From contig JALOQC010000002.1 in assembly GCA_025453555.1 (NCBI GenBank), positions 1-55,208 on the forward strand: 55,208 bases of DNA, read 5' to 3'. The translations under genes were made by a program, and so were the position numbers. This document shows, in pieces, positions 19,237-28,389 of this stretch. Below the pieces are notes generated by a model. That model searched no databases. It was not told where the DNA came from and saw only the letters and a program-made list of their open reading frames with translations. Each line of letters begins with the position of its first letter. The first letter of the stretch is position 1. The DNA is from Myxococcota bacterium (GTDB taxonomy: Bacteria > Myxococcota_A > Polyangia > Polyangiales > Houyiibacteriaceae).

Positions 19237-20553
19237 GTGAGCACGGTCGCGACCGCACACGGCGAGGCGCTCCCGAGCGGGCGCGGTGAAGCGCAGCTCG
19301 TGGTGGTCGAAGGTCCGGACCTGGGGCGCGCGGTGCGCATCGACGCGCGGGCGTGCGTGGTCGGTTCCGATCCGAAGTGCGATCTCGTGCTCACCGACGA
19401 ACGCGTCTCGCGCCGGCACTTCTCGATCGAGGCGCGCGACGGGCGCTTCGTGGTGATCGATCTCGGGAGCCGCAACGGCACCGTGTACGAAGGCTCCGCG
19501 GTGAGCGAGGCGGTGCTCACGTTCGGCGCGACGCTCAAGTGCGGCCGCACGTTCCTGCGCATCGTGCCCCGGAGCGCGGAGCTCGAAGTGCGACCCAGCG
19601 CGGCGCGACGCTTCGGGGAGCTCGTGGGCGAGAGCCTCGCGATGCGGGAGGTCTTCGCGGTCCTCGAGCTCGCGAGCCGCAGCGACGTCACGGTGCTGCT
19701 CGAAGGCGAGACGGGGACCGGCAAGGAGCTCGCCGCGCGCGCGCTGCACGAGCAAGGGGCGCGACGCGGCAAGCCCTTCGTGGCGATCGACTGCGGCGCG
19801 CTGCCGGAGAACCTCGTGGAGAGCGAGCTCTTCGGGCACCTCAAGGGCGCGTTCACGGGCGCGCAGGGCGATCGTGTCGGCGCGTTCCGGCGCGCGGAGG
19901 GCGGGACGCTCTTCCTCGACGAGCTCGACGGCGTACCGCTGGACGTGCAGGCGCGGCTCCTGCGCGCGATCGAGGAGCGGCGCGTCCGGCCGGTGGGCGC
20001 CGACGCGGAGACGCCGGTCGACGTGCGCGTGATCGCGGGGGCGCGCGTCGAGCTCGCACGTCGCGTGGCGGAGGGCGCGTTTCGTCCGGACCTCTACTAC
20101 CGCGTCAGCGTGCTGCGGGTCGCCCTTCCCCCGCTCCGCGCGCGGCGCGAGGACATCGCGCCGATCGTGGCCGCGCTCTTGCGTTTGCGTGGGATCGAGC
20201 CCGGTCCGGTGGCGGGCGCCGGCCTCGACCGGCTCTTCGCGCACGATTGGCCGGGGAACGTGCGCGAGCTGCGCAACGTGATCGATCGCGCGCTCGCGCT
20301 GCAGCCGGAGGCGCGCGCGTTCGCGGACCTGCGGCTGCGCGTCGGAGCCGCGAGCAGCGACGGCGATCCGCTCGCGGTGCGCAGCGAGCTGCCCTTCGCG
20401 GAGGCCAAACAACGTGTGGTCGACGGCTTCGAGCGTCGCTACCTCGACGAGCTGCTCGGCCGCCACGACGGCAACCTCTCGGCCGCCGCGCGCGACGCGG
20501 GGCTCGATCGAAAGCACCTGCGCGCGCTGCTCGCCAAGCACGGGCTGCGGTGA
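19237..20553 (+). CDS. FHA domain-containing sigma54-dependent transcriptional activator
   Basis: N-terminal FHA (VVGSDPKCDLVLTDERVSRRHFSIEARDGRFVVIDLGSRNGTVYEG), AAA+ GETGTGKELAARALHEQ, GAFTGA, C-terminal Fis-like HTH. Confidence 0.95.
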   Translation: MSTVATAHGEALPSGRGEAQLVVVEGPDLGRAVRIDARACVVGSDPKCDLVLTDERVSRRHFSIEARDGRFVVIDLGSRNGTVYEGSAVSEAVLTFGATLKCGRTFLRIVPRSAELEVRPSAARRFGELVGESLAMREVFAVLELASRSDVTVLLEGETGTGKELAARALHEQGARRGKPFVAIDCGALPENLVESELFGHLKGAFTGAQGDRVGAFRRAEGGTLFLDELDGVPLDVQARLLRAIEERRVRPVGADAETPVDVRVIAGARVELARRVAEGAFRPDLYYRVSVLRVALPPLRARREDIAPIVAALLRLRGIEPGPVAGAGLDRLFAHDWPGNVRELRNVIDRALALQPEARAFADLRLRVGAASSDGDPLAVRSELPFAEAKQRVVDGFERRYLDELLGRHDGNLSAAARDAGLDRKHLRALLAKHGLR

Positions 20554-20630
20554 GCGCGGCGCCGCCGCAGGCACGATCGATCCCGCCGCGACGAGCGCTC
20601 GTCGTCGCTCGCACGCCCGCGCCGCATCGC

Positions 20631-21407
20631 TCATCCGACGCGCAGCACGAGCGCGCTGATGTTGTCCGATCCGCCGGCTTCGTAGGCCGCGGTGACGAGG
20701 GACTCCGCCGCCACGGGCGGCGAGGTCGCGAGCAGGTGCGCGATGGTCTCGGGCGGGAGCGGATCGGAAAGCCCGTCGGAGCACAACAAGAAGGTGTCCC
20801 CACGCTCCACTCGGAGCTCACACAGATCCGGGGCGGAGTTTCCGGATTGACCGATGGCCCGCGTCACCACGTGTGCGAACTGAGCGGCGCGCTCCTTCGG
20901 GATCGTCCGGCCTTCGAGCTCCTCCATCATCGCCACGAGCGAGTGGTCGCGCGTGAGCTGCTCGAGCACCCCGGCGCGCAGTCGGTAGATTCGGCTGTCC
21001 CCGACGTGCGCGAGCACCACGCGGCTCCCCCGCACGACCAACGCGACCGCGGTGGCCCCCATGTGCCGGAGCTCGCCTTGGCGTCGGAGCCGGACCTCCA
21101 GATCCGCGAGCTGCAGCCCCACCCGCAACATGTTCTGATCGAGGCTCACGTCGGGATTGAGCCCACACGGCCAGGTACAATCGGAATCTTCGGCGTTTCT
21201 CCGAAAAAACTCCGCCAATGAGTCGACCACGAGCCGGCTTGCGATCTCTCCCCCTTCGTAGCCTCCCATTCCGTCCGCCACCACGAAGAGCCCGAGCTCG
21301 GGCGCCGCGAGCAGCGCGTCCTCGTTGTTGGCGCGACGACCCACGTGGGTGCAGGCGCCGACGGTGAGCGGGAGACGAGCGAGCGGCGACGAAGCAGCGG
21401 TGTTCAT
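20631..21407 (-). CDS. PP2C-type Ser/Thr protein phosphatase
   Basis: NNEDALL, FVVADGMGGYEGGEIAS, LAHVGDSRIYRLR, LLCSDGLSD, GGSDNISALVL. Confidence 0.95.
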   Translation of the reverse strand: MNTAASSPLARLPLTVGACTHVGRRANNEDALLAAPELGLFVVADGMGGYEGGEIASRLVVDSLAEFFRRNAEDSDCTWPCGLNPDVSLDQNMLRVGLQLADLEVRLRRQGELRHMGATAVALVVRGSRVVLAHVGDSRIYRLRAGVLEQLTRDHSLVAMMEELEGRTIPKERAAQFAHVVTRAIGQSGNSAPDLCELRVERGDTFLLCSDGLSDPLPPETIAHLLATSPPVAAESLVTAAYEAGGSDNISALVLRVG

Positions 21408-21534
21408 GACGACCTCCGCCGCCCGGTAGAGCGAGGGTCGTGCCGTGGCGCGCGACGCACGGATCACGGACCACGGTGGGGAGTCGGCCCCTCGACACGC
21501 GCCTCGCGACCGGGGGGTCGACGCACCACCCCCC

Positions 21535-21677
21535 GTCCGAGTCGCAGGTCCGAGTCGCAGGTCCGAGTCGCAGGTCCGAGTCGCAGGTCCGAGTCGCAGG
21601 TCCGAGTCGCAGGTCCGAGTCGCAGGTCCGAGTCGCGCGTCCGAGTCGCGGGTCCGAGTCGCGCGTCCGAGTCGCGC
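21535..21677. repeat. 13-bp tandem repeat gtccgagtcgcag, 11 contiguous copies
   Basis: Units start at 21535, 21548, 21561, 21574, 21587, 21600, 21613, 21626, 21639, 21652, 21665; last four end in gc/gg instead of ag. Confidence 0.97.
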
Positions 21678-21686
21678 GTCGACGCC

Positions 21687-22940
21687 TCAACCGAGGCGCG
21701 CGATCGCCGCTCGGAACACGTCGCGCGCGCTCTCGAAGCCACGCGGGATGCCGTCCTCGACGATGCGCTCGCCCGCGACCTCGACCTGCCGCACCGCGCG
21801 CCCCGAGCCCGCGAAGATGACCGCGTCGGCGTCGGCCCCGGCGCCTTCGAGCGACACGTCGTTCGCGTCGAGCACCACGCGGTCCTCGTGCTCGCGTCCG
21901 TCGAAGCCGATCGACGCGTAGCCCTCCGCGCTGCCGATGCGCAGCAACTCCGCGCCGTCGAACGCGACTTGGCGCGCCTCGCGTCGAACGCGCTCGTCGA
22001 GCTCCACCGCGCGCAGCTCCTCGAAGGGATCGCTCGACGCGTGACTGTCGGTGCCCACACAGAACCGCGCGCCAGCGTCGCGCAGCGCCCCGAGGTCGGG
22101 CGCTCCGTCGCCGAGGTCGCGCTCGGTCGTACGACACACACACACGAACGCGCCCCGCAGCAGACGCGCCTCGTGCGGCCGCAGGTGCGTGGCGTGCACG
22201 CCCACGAAGCGCGTGTCGATCGCGCCGAGCTCCGCGAGCAGCTCGATCGGACGGCGTCCGTGCTCGGCCAGACACTCGCGCAGCTCGCGACGCTGCTCGG
22301 CCACGTGAACGTGGAAGGGCAACCCTCGCTCGCGCGCGAAGTCCGCCGCCTCCACGAGCCACTCTTTCGGCACCGCGCGCACGCTGTGGGGCGCGACCCC
22401 GATGCGCACCAGAGGATCCCCCGCGTGGCGCGCGCGCAGCGTCTCCACGTCGGCGAGCGCGCGCTCGATCGAGGGATCGCAGAAGCGTCGCTGCTCGGGC
22501 TCGGGCGGACGATGCGCGCCCGCTCGCGTGTAGAGCACGCGCAGCAACGTGACGCGCAGGCCGGCGTCGCGCGCGGCGCGAATGGTCGCGTCCGCGAGGA
22601 TCGTTCGGTCGTCGTAGGGCGTTCCGTCGGCCTGGTGGTGGACGTAGTGGAACTCGCCCACCGCGGTCACTCCGTGGCGCGCGAGCTCCGCGTAGGCGAA
22701 GCGCGCGAGCGCGTAGGCGCCTTCGGGATCGAGTCGGCTCGCGAAGCGGTACATCGCAGCGCGCCACGACCAGAAGGTCGCGGGCGTGCTCGCGCCTTCG
22801 GTCCGCGCGTGGGTGCGACCACGGATCGCGCGTTGAAAGGCGTGCGAGTGCGCGCTCGCCAGGCCGGGCAGCACGAGCGTGTCGCCCTCGCGACGCACGA
22901 ACGACGGGTCACTCGCGTTCGACGGGGACGCGTGGCTCAT
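21687..22940 (-). CDS. hutF: Formimidoylglutamate deiminase
   Basis: LPGLASAHSHAFQRAIRGRTH, GVTAVGEFHYVHHQADGTPYDD, GVAPHSVRAVPKEWL, HVAEQRRELREC, CVGTDSHASSDPFEELR. Confidence 0.92.
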   Translation of the reverse strand: MSHASPSNASDPSFVRREGDTLVLPGLASAHSHAFQRAIRGRTHARTEGASTPATFWSWRAAMYRFASRLDPEGAYALARFAYAELARHGVTAVGEFHYVHHQADGTPYDDRTILADATIRAARDAGLRVTLLRVLYTRAGAHRPPEPEQRRFCDPSIERALADVETLRARHAGDPLVRIGVAPHSVRAVPKEWLVEAADFARERGLPFHVHVAEQRRELRECLAEHGRRPIELLAELGAIDTRFVGVHATHLRPHEARLLRGAFVCVCRTTERDLGDGAPDLGALRDAGARFCVGTDSHASSDPFEELRAVELDERVRREARQVAFDGAELLRIGSAEGYASIGFDGREHEDRVVLDANDVSLEGAGADADAVIFAGSGRAVRQVEVAGERIVEDGIPRGFESARDVFRAAIARLG

Positions 22941-24820
22941 CAGTCCTCGCCCACGCCGCTCGAACCGTTCGCGCCTCGCGTCTCGATCAAACGTCGCATC
23001 TGCTCCGCCTCCGACTCGCGATCACGCCGCCGCAGCTCGAGGCCGTGCTCGGCCGCGATCGCGCGCGCCCGCTCCTCGCTGCGGTAACACTCGACCACCT
23101 CGCGCCCTCGGTAGAGGCAGTGCGGACGCAGCACGTGCTCGTTCGCCTTCTCGTACGCCGCGAGCGCCTCGACGGGCTCGTCGTGACGTCGGTGCTCGCC
23201 GCCGAGGAAGCGGTAGTAGTCGAAGCGCACCTCGCTCTGCGAGATCGCGAGCGCGAGCAGCACCCCCGAGAGCGCGGTCGCCCCCGCGAGCCCACCGCCC
23301 GCGAGCGGGAGCCCGTCGCGGAGCGCGACCGCGATCCCGATCAGCGCGAGCAGCGCCGCGAGCGTCGTCGCGACGAGCGCGCCCGGCAGATCGATCGTGA
23401 AGCCGGCGAGCCCGAGCGCGGCGAGCATCAGCGCCGCGCGAGCAGGTGTCGGGATGCGCTGCGCGTGGTGCGCGAGCTTCGCGGACAGCTCGCTCCACCC
23501 TTCCCCGAGCACCCGGAGCCAGCGCGCGGGCGCGAGCACCACGAACGCCATCAGGAGCATGTAGTAGCTGAACCAGCCGATCTCGAGCACGAGGCCGACC
23601 TCGGTCAGCAGGTGGAACGAGAGCGGCGCCAGCGCGAAGAGCGGCAGCCAACGACGGAGCCGCGGGGAGCTCGGCGCGTCCGCGAGCGGCGCGAGCAGGT
23701 AGGCGACGCAGGCGACGATCTGCACGAGGATCGCGCCCGTCCCGAGGAGCTTCCAGAACGTCGCGGCCGCCATCGTCCCGAAGAGAGGTAGGCCCTCCGT
23801 CGTCACGTAGGACTCGAAGCCGAGCAGCAGCTCCGACTGACCGAGGCGACGCAGCGCGTGCCCCTCGCGCCAGTCGCCGCTCATCTTCGTGATCGCGGTG
23901 TAGAAGTAGACGATCGCGGTCGTCATCGTCAGGAGCACGTAGCCCCACGCCACGGTGTTCGGGGTCGGGATGGCGAGCTTGCGCGACGCGGCGAAGCTCG
24001 CGGCTCCCTTCGAGGCGTCCTTCGCCGACTTCTTGCCCGAGTCGGCGGGGTCAGCCGCCGACTTCGTCGCGACGAGCTCGTCCGCTCTCGGGCTCGGAGC
24101 CTGGAGCTTGCTCTGCTTCTTGCCCTTCTTGCGCTTGCCCTTCGGCGCCTCGACCGCGCTCGTGACGATCGGCTCCGGCGTCGCGACCGGGGCGTCGACC
24201 TTCGGCTCCTCCTTCGGGAGAAACGCGAGCAATCCCCCGAGCAGCGCGAGCGATCCACGCACGAGCCAGATCCACGCGGGCGTCGGGAGGTGGTTGCCCG
24301 GACCGAAGAGCCCGAGCGGCGTCTGACCGCCCGCGACGCCCACCACGAGCTCGAGCAGGCCGTACGCGAGGAGCGCGCCGCCCACCCGAACGCCACGCTC
24401 GCTCGCGACCGGGAAGACGTCGTCGCGCACCAGCCGCGGGAAGAACGTCATCGCGAGCAGCACGAACGAGAGCAGGTAGTGGTGCTGGTAGCTGTCCAGC
24501 ATGCTCATCGCCCACCCGTAGGTGTAGAGCGCGCAGACGATGCCGAGACCGACCCGCGAAGGCCGCGTCATCGCCATCGCGAACGCGACGAGCCCCGCGA
24601 GCAGGATCGTGCCGACGTAGATCCCCGGCGACGGCGTGGGCGCCAGCGCGTCGAGCCACCCGAAGTGCGCGACGTTGAAGTCGCCGAAGCCGTAGCGCCC
24701 CGCGTGCGAGGCGTGATCGACCCAACAATCGAACGCGAAGAGGACGAGGAAGAGCCGCTGGAGCAACCAGGGTCGTACCGAGTCGACGCGCGCGAAGAGG
24801 TAACGCTCGAAGAGGGTCAC
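22940..24820 (-). CDS. HTTM-domain (vitamin K-dependent gamma-carboxylase-like) multi-pass membrane protein
   Basis: GTG start VTLFERYLFARVDSVRPWLLQRLFLVLFAFDCW; DSYQHHYLLSFVLLAMTFFPR; multiple TMs; ~80-aa Lys/Ala/Pro-rich insert. Confidence 0.85.
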   Translation of the reverse strand: MTLFERYLFARVDSVRPWLLQRLFLVLFAFDCWVDHASHAGRYGFGDFNVAHFGWLDALAPTPSPGIYVGTILLAGLVAFAMAMTRPSRVGLGIVCALYTYGWAMSMLDSYQHHYLLSFVLLAMTFFPRLVRDDVFPVASERGVRVGGALLAYGLLELVVGVAGGQTPLGLFGPGNHLPTPAWIWLVRGSLALLGGLLAFLPKEEPKVDAPVATPEPIVTSAVEAPKGKRKKGKKQSKLQAPSPRADELVATKSAADPADSGKKSAKDASKGAASFAASRKLAIPTPNTVAWGYVLLTMTTAIVYFYTAITKMSGDWREGHALRRLGQSELLLGFESYVTTEGLPLFGTMAAATFWKLLGTGAILVQIVACVAYLLAPLADAPSSPRLRRWLPLFALAPLSFHLLTEVGLVLEIGWFSYYMLLMAFVVLAPARWLRVLGEGWSELSAKLAHHAQRIPTPARAALMLAALGLAGFTIDLPGALVATTLAALLALIGIAVALRDGLPLAGGGLAGATALSGVLLALAISQSEVRFDYYRFLGGEHRRHDEPVEALAAYEKANEHVLRPHCLYRGREVVECYRSEERARAIAAEHGLELRRRDRESEAEQMRRLIETRGANGSSGVGED

Positions 24821-25311
24821 CGGCGCCCCCTCGTCGTCGCGAGCGCGGCTTCGTCGGGTAGCGTGAGCTCGCCGCCCTCGCAGACGCGGCGGTAGACCTG
24901 CGGCGCGATCGGCTCGCCGTCGGGCGCGGTGCACGCGTTGGTCAGGCTCACCTCGCGCACGCCCTCTTCGTCGCAGCGCGCTTCGAGGAACGCGAGCACC
25001 ACGTCGCGTCGGTTGCGCGCGAGGTGGTTCACCCACGCTTGATGGAGCGTCGACGAGAGCGGGATCTCGCGCTCCGTCGGCGGCTGACCCGCCTCACCCA
25101 CCCGTTCGGTCGCGGACGTGCGGCACGAGTACAGGCGCACCGCGCTGAACATGCGCCACGCGAAGCGCTCGTCGTAGGGATCGCCGCTGCGGAGGTAGTA
25201 GCTGAGCGGCACCACGAGCTGCAGCAGCAAGAGGGCGACGACGAAACGGACGACACGCTTTCGCGTGGGGCCGACGGGGGTGTCGTCGAGGTACGACGCG
25301 GGCTCGCTCAC
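24817..25311 (-). CDS. Single-TM hypothetical protein, likely HTTM partner
   Basis: VSEPASYLDD... TM RVVRFVVALLLLQLVVPLSYYL; 4-nt overlap with the HTTM gene. Confidence 0.75.
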   Translation of the reverse strand: MSEPASYLDDTPVGPTRKRVVRFVVALLLLQLVVPLSYYLRSGDPYDERFAWRMFSAVRLYSCRTSATERVGEAGQPPTEREIPLSSTLHQAWVNHLARNRRDVVLAFLEARCDEEGVREVSLTNACTAPDGEPIAPQVYRRVCEGGELTLPDEAALATTRGRR

Positions 25312-25458
25312 GCGCGCGAGCCTTCCGCGCGGGCGCTCGCGAGTCAACGACGTCGCGCACCTCGTGACCACGCGCACCGCGGTGCAAGCGCACGCGAGTC
25401 GACGAGGTCGCTCACCACACGAGCGCGCCCCCGCGCGGGAGCGCTCGAACGAAGCGCG

Positions 25459-26568
25459 TCATCGACGTCGCGCCACGAAGCGTCGCACCTGGGCGCGCTG
25501 CGACGGCCCCCACGCGCTCGCGGCGTCCGTCCCGTGCGCGCTCCAGAGCCACGCGCCCGCGTAGCCCCGCGACGCCACGAGCTCGAGGCGTTGCTCCAGG
25601 TAGCGATGTGGATCGGCTTCGACCGCCCATCGCGTCGGTCCACCGTCGAGCCACCGCATGAAGAAGGGATCGAGCCAACGCCCCGGCGCGAGCGGCATCT
25701 CGCCGACCACGATGGGCGCGTAGGGCGAGCGCGACGCGGGCGGGAGCGGCGCCGGCTCGTGCAGCGAGGGGTAGTAGTGCAGTTGATGCAGGTAGCGCCC
25801 CTGCCGAGCGAGGCTCGCCAAGCGCTCCGCGGTCGAGCCACGCAGCCAACGCGGCGCGTGCTGCTTGAAGCCGACCGTCGCCACGAGGCCCGCGTCGACG
25901 ATGCGATCGACCGCGTCCTCGATCAGCGCGCTCATGGCGTGCGCGGACACCGTCTTGGGCATGCGCTCGATCCGCCGTCCGTGCAGGCGCACGTGCAGCG
26001 GACCGCCACGCACCACCCAGTCGGGCTCGTTGCAGACTTCGAAGGCCTCGACGTGATCGGCGTGCGGACGCGCGACCTCGAGCAGCGGGCTCAGCGTCGC
26101 GTCGAGGAACGCGCGCACCCGATCGGCCGCTTCGTCGTCGTGCTCGCCGAGCGCGATCGCGCCGCGTCCGCCGCTGACGACGCGGTGTCCCTGGCGCTCC
26201 ATCGGGAAGAAGAGCTCGAAGGAACAGAGCACCGGCACGAGCCGCACGCCCGCGTTCGCACACGCCCGCAGCAGCGCCTCGAAGTCGCGGAGGAACGCGT
26301 CGGGGAGGACGGGGACCTCGCCGCGCGACACGAAGCGTTCGCCGCGCCGCGCGAAGACCTCGTCGGGATCGCGACCGACGGGGTAGTTCACGCCGCCCGC
26401 GAGCAGCCAAAACCGCACGACCTCGATCCCGTCCGCGCGCGCCTCGGCGAGCTCGCGCTCGAGCCGGCTCCAGTCGGTCGGAGGCGCGCCTGACCACTCG
26501 GGCGGACGCGGCCCGAAGTCGTGCCCGCACTCGATCCACGGCACGTTGAGGCCGACGGTGAAGCTCAC
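25459..26568 (-). CDS. Glycoside hydrolase-like (TIM-barrel, GH5/cellulase-like) protein
   Basis: GLNVPWIECGHDFG, FEVCNEPDW, LHYYPSLHE, VVGEMPL, AWLWSAHG. Confidence 0.7.
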   Translation of the reverse strand: MSFTVGLNVPWIECGHDFGPRPPEWSGAPPTDWSRLERELAEARADGIEVVRFWLLAGGVNYPVGRDPDEVFARRGERFVSRGEVPVLPDAFLRDFEALLRACANAGVRLVPVLCSFELFFPMERQGHRVVSGGRGAIALGEHDDEAADRVRAFLDATLSPLLEVARPHADHVEAFEVCNEPDWVVRGGPLHVRLHGRRIERMPKTVSAHAMSALIEDAVDRIVDAGLVATVGFKQHAPRWLRGSTAERLASLARQGRYLHQLHYYPSLHEPAPLPPASRSPYAPIVVGEMPLAPGRWLDPFFMRWLDGGPTRWAVEADPHRYLEQRLELVASRGYAGAWLWSAHGTDAASAWGPSQRAQVRRFVARRR

Positions 26569-26640
26569 GGGTCGGGAGCGTGCGTTCGTTCGCGCGAGGG
26601 ATCAACGGTGACGAAGGAGGGATCGCGCACGAGAAATCAC

Positions 26641-26673
26641 CGACGGATCACACCGACGGATCACACCGACGGA
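26641..26673. repeat. 13-bp direct repeat cgacggatcacac, 2.5 copies
   Basis: 26641-26653, 26654-26666, partial 26667-26673. Confidence 0.85.
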
Positions 26674-26821
26674 CCGCGCACCCACGAACGATCATCGACG
26701 ACACCGACCCCGACCACCGGCGACACCCACTGGTCGAACCCAGCATCGACTTCTCCGGATCGACCGATGAGAATCGATCCTCCCGATCGTCCAAGGTGGC
26801 GAAGCCACGTCCGAGGGCACC

Positions 26822-27187
26822 ATGGCGACCGTCGAGCTGACCAAACACCTCTTCACGTTCTTTCCAGCCCTCGAAGGTCGGCGCATCGAGGTCGAGGCCG
26901 CCACGGTGGCCGACGTGATCCGCGCGCTCGACCGGCTCGCGCCCGGCATCGCGTTCTACCTCTGCGACGAGCGCGGACGCCTGCGCCTGCACGTGAACGT
27001 CTTCGTCGGCGAGGAGCGAGTGCGCGATCGACACCGGCTCAGCGACCCGATCGCGCCCGACGCGCGCATCTCGATCTTCCAGGCGCTCAGCGGCGGAAGC
27101 GGCGACGACGAAGCTCGCAGCGAGGAAGCTCGCGGCGACGACGAAGGCGACGGGGCACGTCGCGGTTCGAGGGAGGGAGCACGATGA
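26822..27187 (+). CDS. MoaD/ThiS family ubiquitin-like protein with charged C-terminal tail
   Basis: TVELTKHLFTFFPALEGRRIEVEAATVADVIRALDRLAPGIAFYLCDERGRLRLHVNVFVGEERVRD...ISIFQALSGG. Confidence 0.85.
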   Translation: MATVELTKHLFTFFPALEGRRIEVEAATVADVIRALDRLAPGIAFYLCDERGRLRLHVNVFVGEERVRDRHRLSDPIAPDARISIFQALSGGSGDDEARSEEARGDDEGDGARRGSREGAR

Positions 27188-28353
27188 CGGACACGATTTG
27201 GTTGGGCACGCGCAAGGGCACCTTCGCGATCGAGCGCGGCGCGGGAGGGCGCTGGTCGGTGAAGCTCGCGGGGCACGCGGGGCAAGGCTCGAACTTCGTG
27301 ACGCAGGATCCGAGCAGCGGCGTCGTCTGGGCCGCGCTCGGTCACGGACACTGGGGCGCGAAGCTCTCGCGCTCCGACGACGGAGGCACGACCTGGCGCG
27401 ACGCCTCGCAGATTCGGTACCCGGAGGACGCGCGCTACCTCGCGCCGCCGATGCCGGACGAATCGGGCGCGATGGGCGCGACGGTCCTCAAGGACGCGAC
27501 CCTCCTCAAGCTCTGGATGATCGCCTTCGGCGCGCCCGGTCAGGTCTACGTCGGCACCATCCCCGGCGGCCTCTTCGTCAGCGAGGACGGAGGGGAGAGC
27601 TTCGCGCTCAACCGCCCGCTATGGGATCACGACTCGCGCGGCGGCGATCTCTCGAAGGGCGCCGACGACGACGCGCACACGCATTGGTTCGGCACGCCCG
27701 CGTCGGAAGGCGAGTTCGCGCCGGGCATCCACTCCATCGTGGTCGACCCGCGCGATCCGAAGCGCGTGATGGTTGCGGTCTCGACCGCGGGCGTGCTCGA
27801 GACGCACGATGGCGGCGCGACGTGGCGCTCGCGCAACCGCGGCATGATCAACGACTACCTCCCCGATCCGACGGCGGAGTGGGGGCACGATCCCCACTTC
27901 GTCACGATCTGCCGGAGCGATCCGGATCACGTCTGGCAGCAGAACCACGCGGGTGTCTTCTACAGCGCGGACGGCGCCGAGACGTGGCAGCACGTCAGCC
28001 GCCCGGAGTCCGGCGTGCGCTTCGGCTTCCCGGTCGCAGTCGACGACGAGGACGGCCGCTGCGCGTGGGTGGTGCCCGGCAAGGCTGACATGCAGCGCAT
28101 CACGATCGACGGCGCGCTCTTCGTGGCGCGCACCCGCGACGGTGGGCAGAGCTGGGAGCCGCTGCGCAAGGGTCTCCCGCAAGACCACGCCTACGACGTC
28201 GTGTACCGGCACGCGCTCGACAACGCGGGGGAGCTCCTCGCGTTCGGCAGCACCACCGGCAACCTCTTCGTCAGCGCGGATCGCGGCGACTCGTGGGAGT
28301 GCGTCGCGAACTACCTGCCGCCGATCTACAGCGTGCGCTTCGCACGGAGCTGA
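27184..28353 (+). CDS. BNR/WD40-YVTN-like beta-propeller (exo-alpha-sialidase-like) protein
   Basis: Repeated Asp-box motifs SRSDDGGTTW, SEDGGESF, THDGGATW, SADGAETW, TRDGGQSW, SADRGDSW; 4-nt overlap with the MoaD-like gene. Confidence 0.9.
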   Translation: MTDTIWLGTRKGTFAIERGAGGRWSVKLAGHAGQGSNFVTQDPSSGVVWAALGHGHWGAKLSRSDDGGTTWRDASQIRYPEDARYLAPPMPDESGAMGATVLKDATLLKLWMIAFGAPGQVYVGTIPGGLFVSEDGGESFALNRPLWDHDSRGGDLSKGADDDAHTHWFGTPASEGEFAPGIHSIVVDPRDPKRVMVAVSTAGVLETHDGGATWRSRNRGMINDYLPDPTAEWGHDPHFVTICRSDPDHVWQQNHAGVFYSADGAETWQHVSRPESGVRFGFPVAVDDEDGRCAWVVPGKADMQRITIDGALFVARTRDGGQSWEPLRKGLPQDHAYDVVYRHALDNAGELLAFGSTTGNLFVSADRGDSWECVANYLPPIYSVRFARS

Positions 28354-28389
28354 CCGCGGGACTGATCACCGGGCTGATCGGCGGGCCGG

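Noticed and set aside
21535-21677. CRISPR array
   Set aside because: 13-bp units are directly contiguous with no spacers and no cas genes nearby; it is a minisatellite.
21440-21820. Plus-strand ORFs encoding repeated RVAGPSRRSESQ
   Set aside because: Simply the 13-bp repeat read in shifting frames; no start/RBS or domain support.
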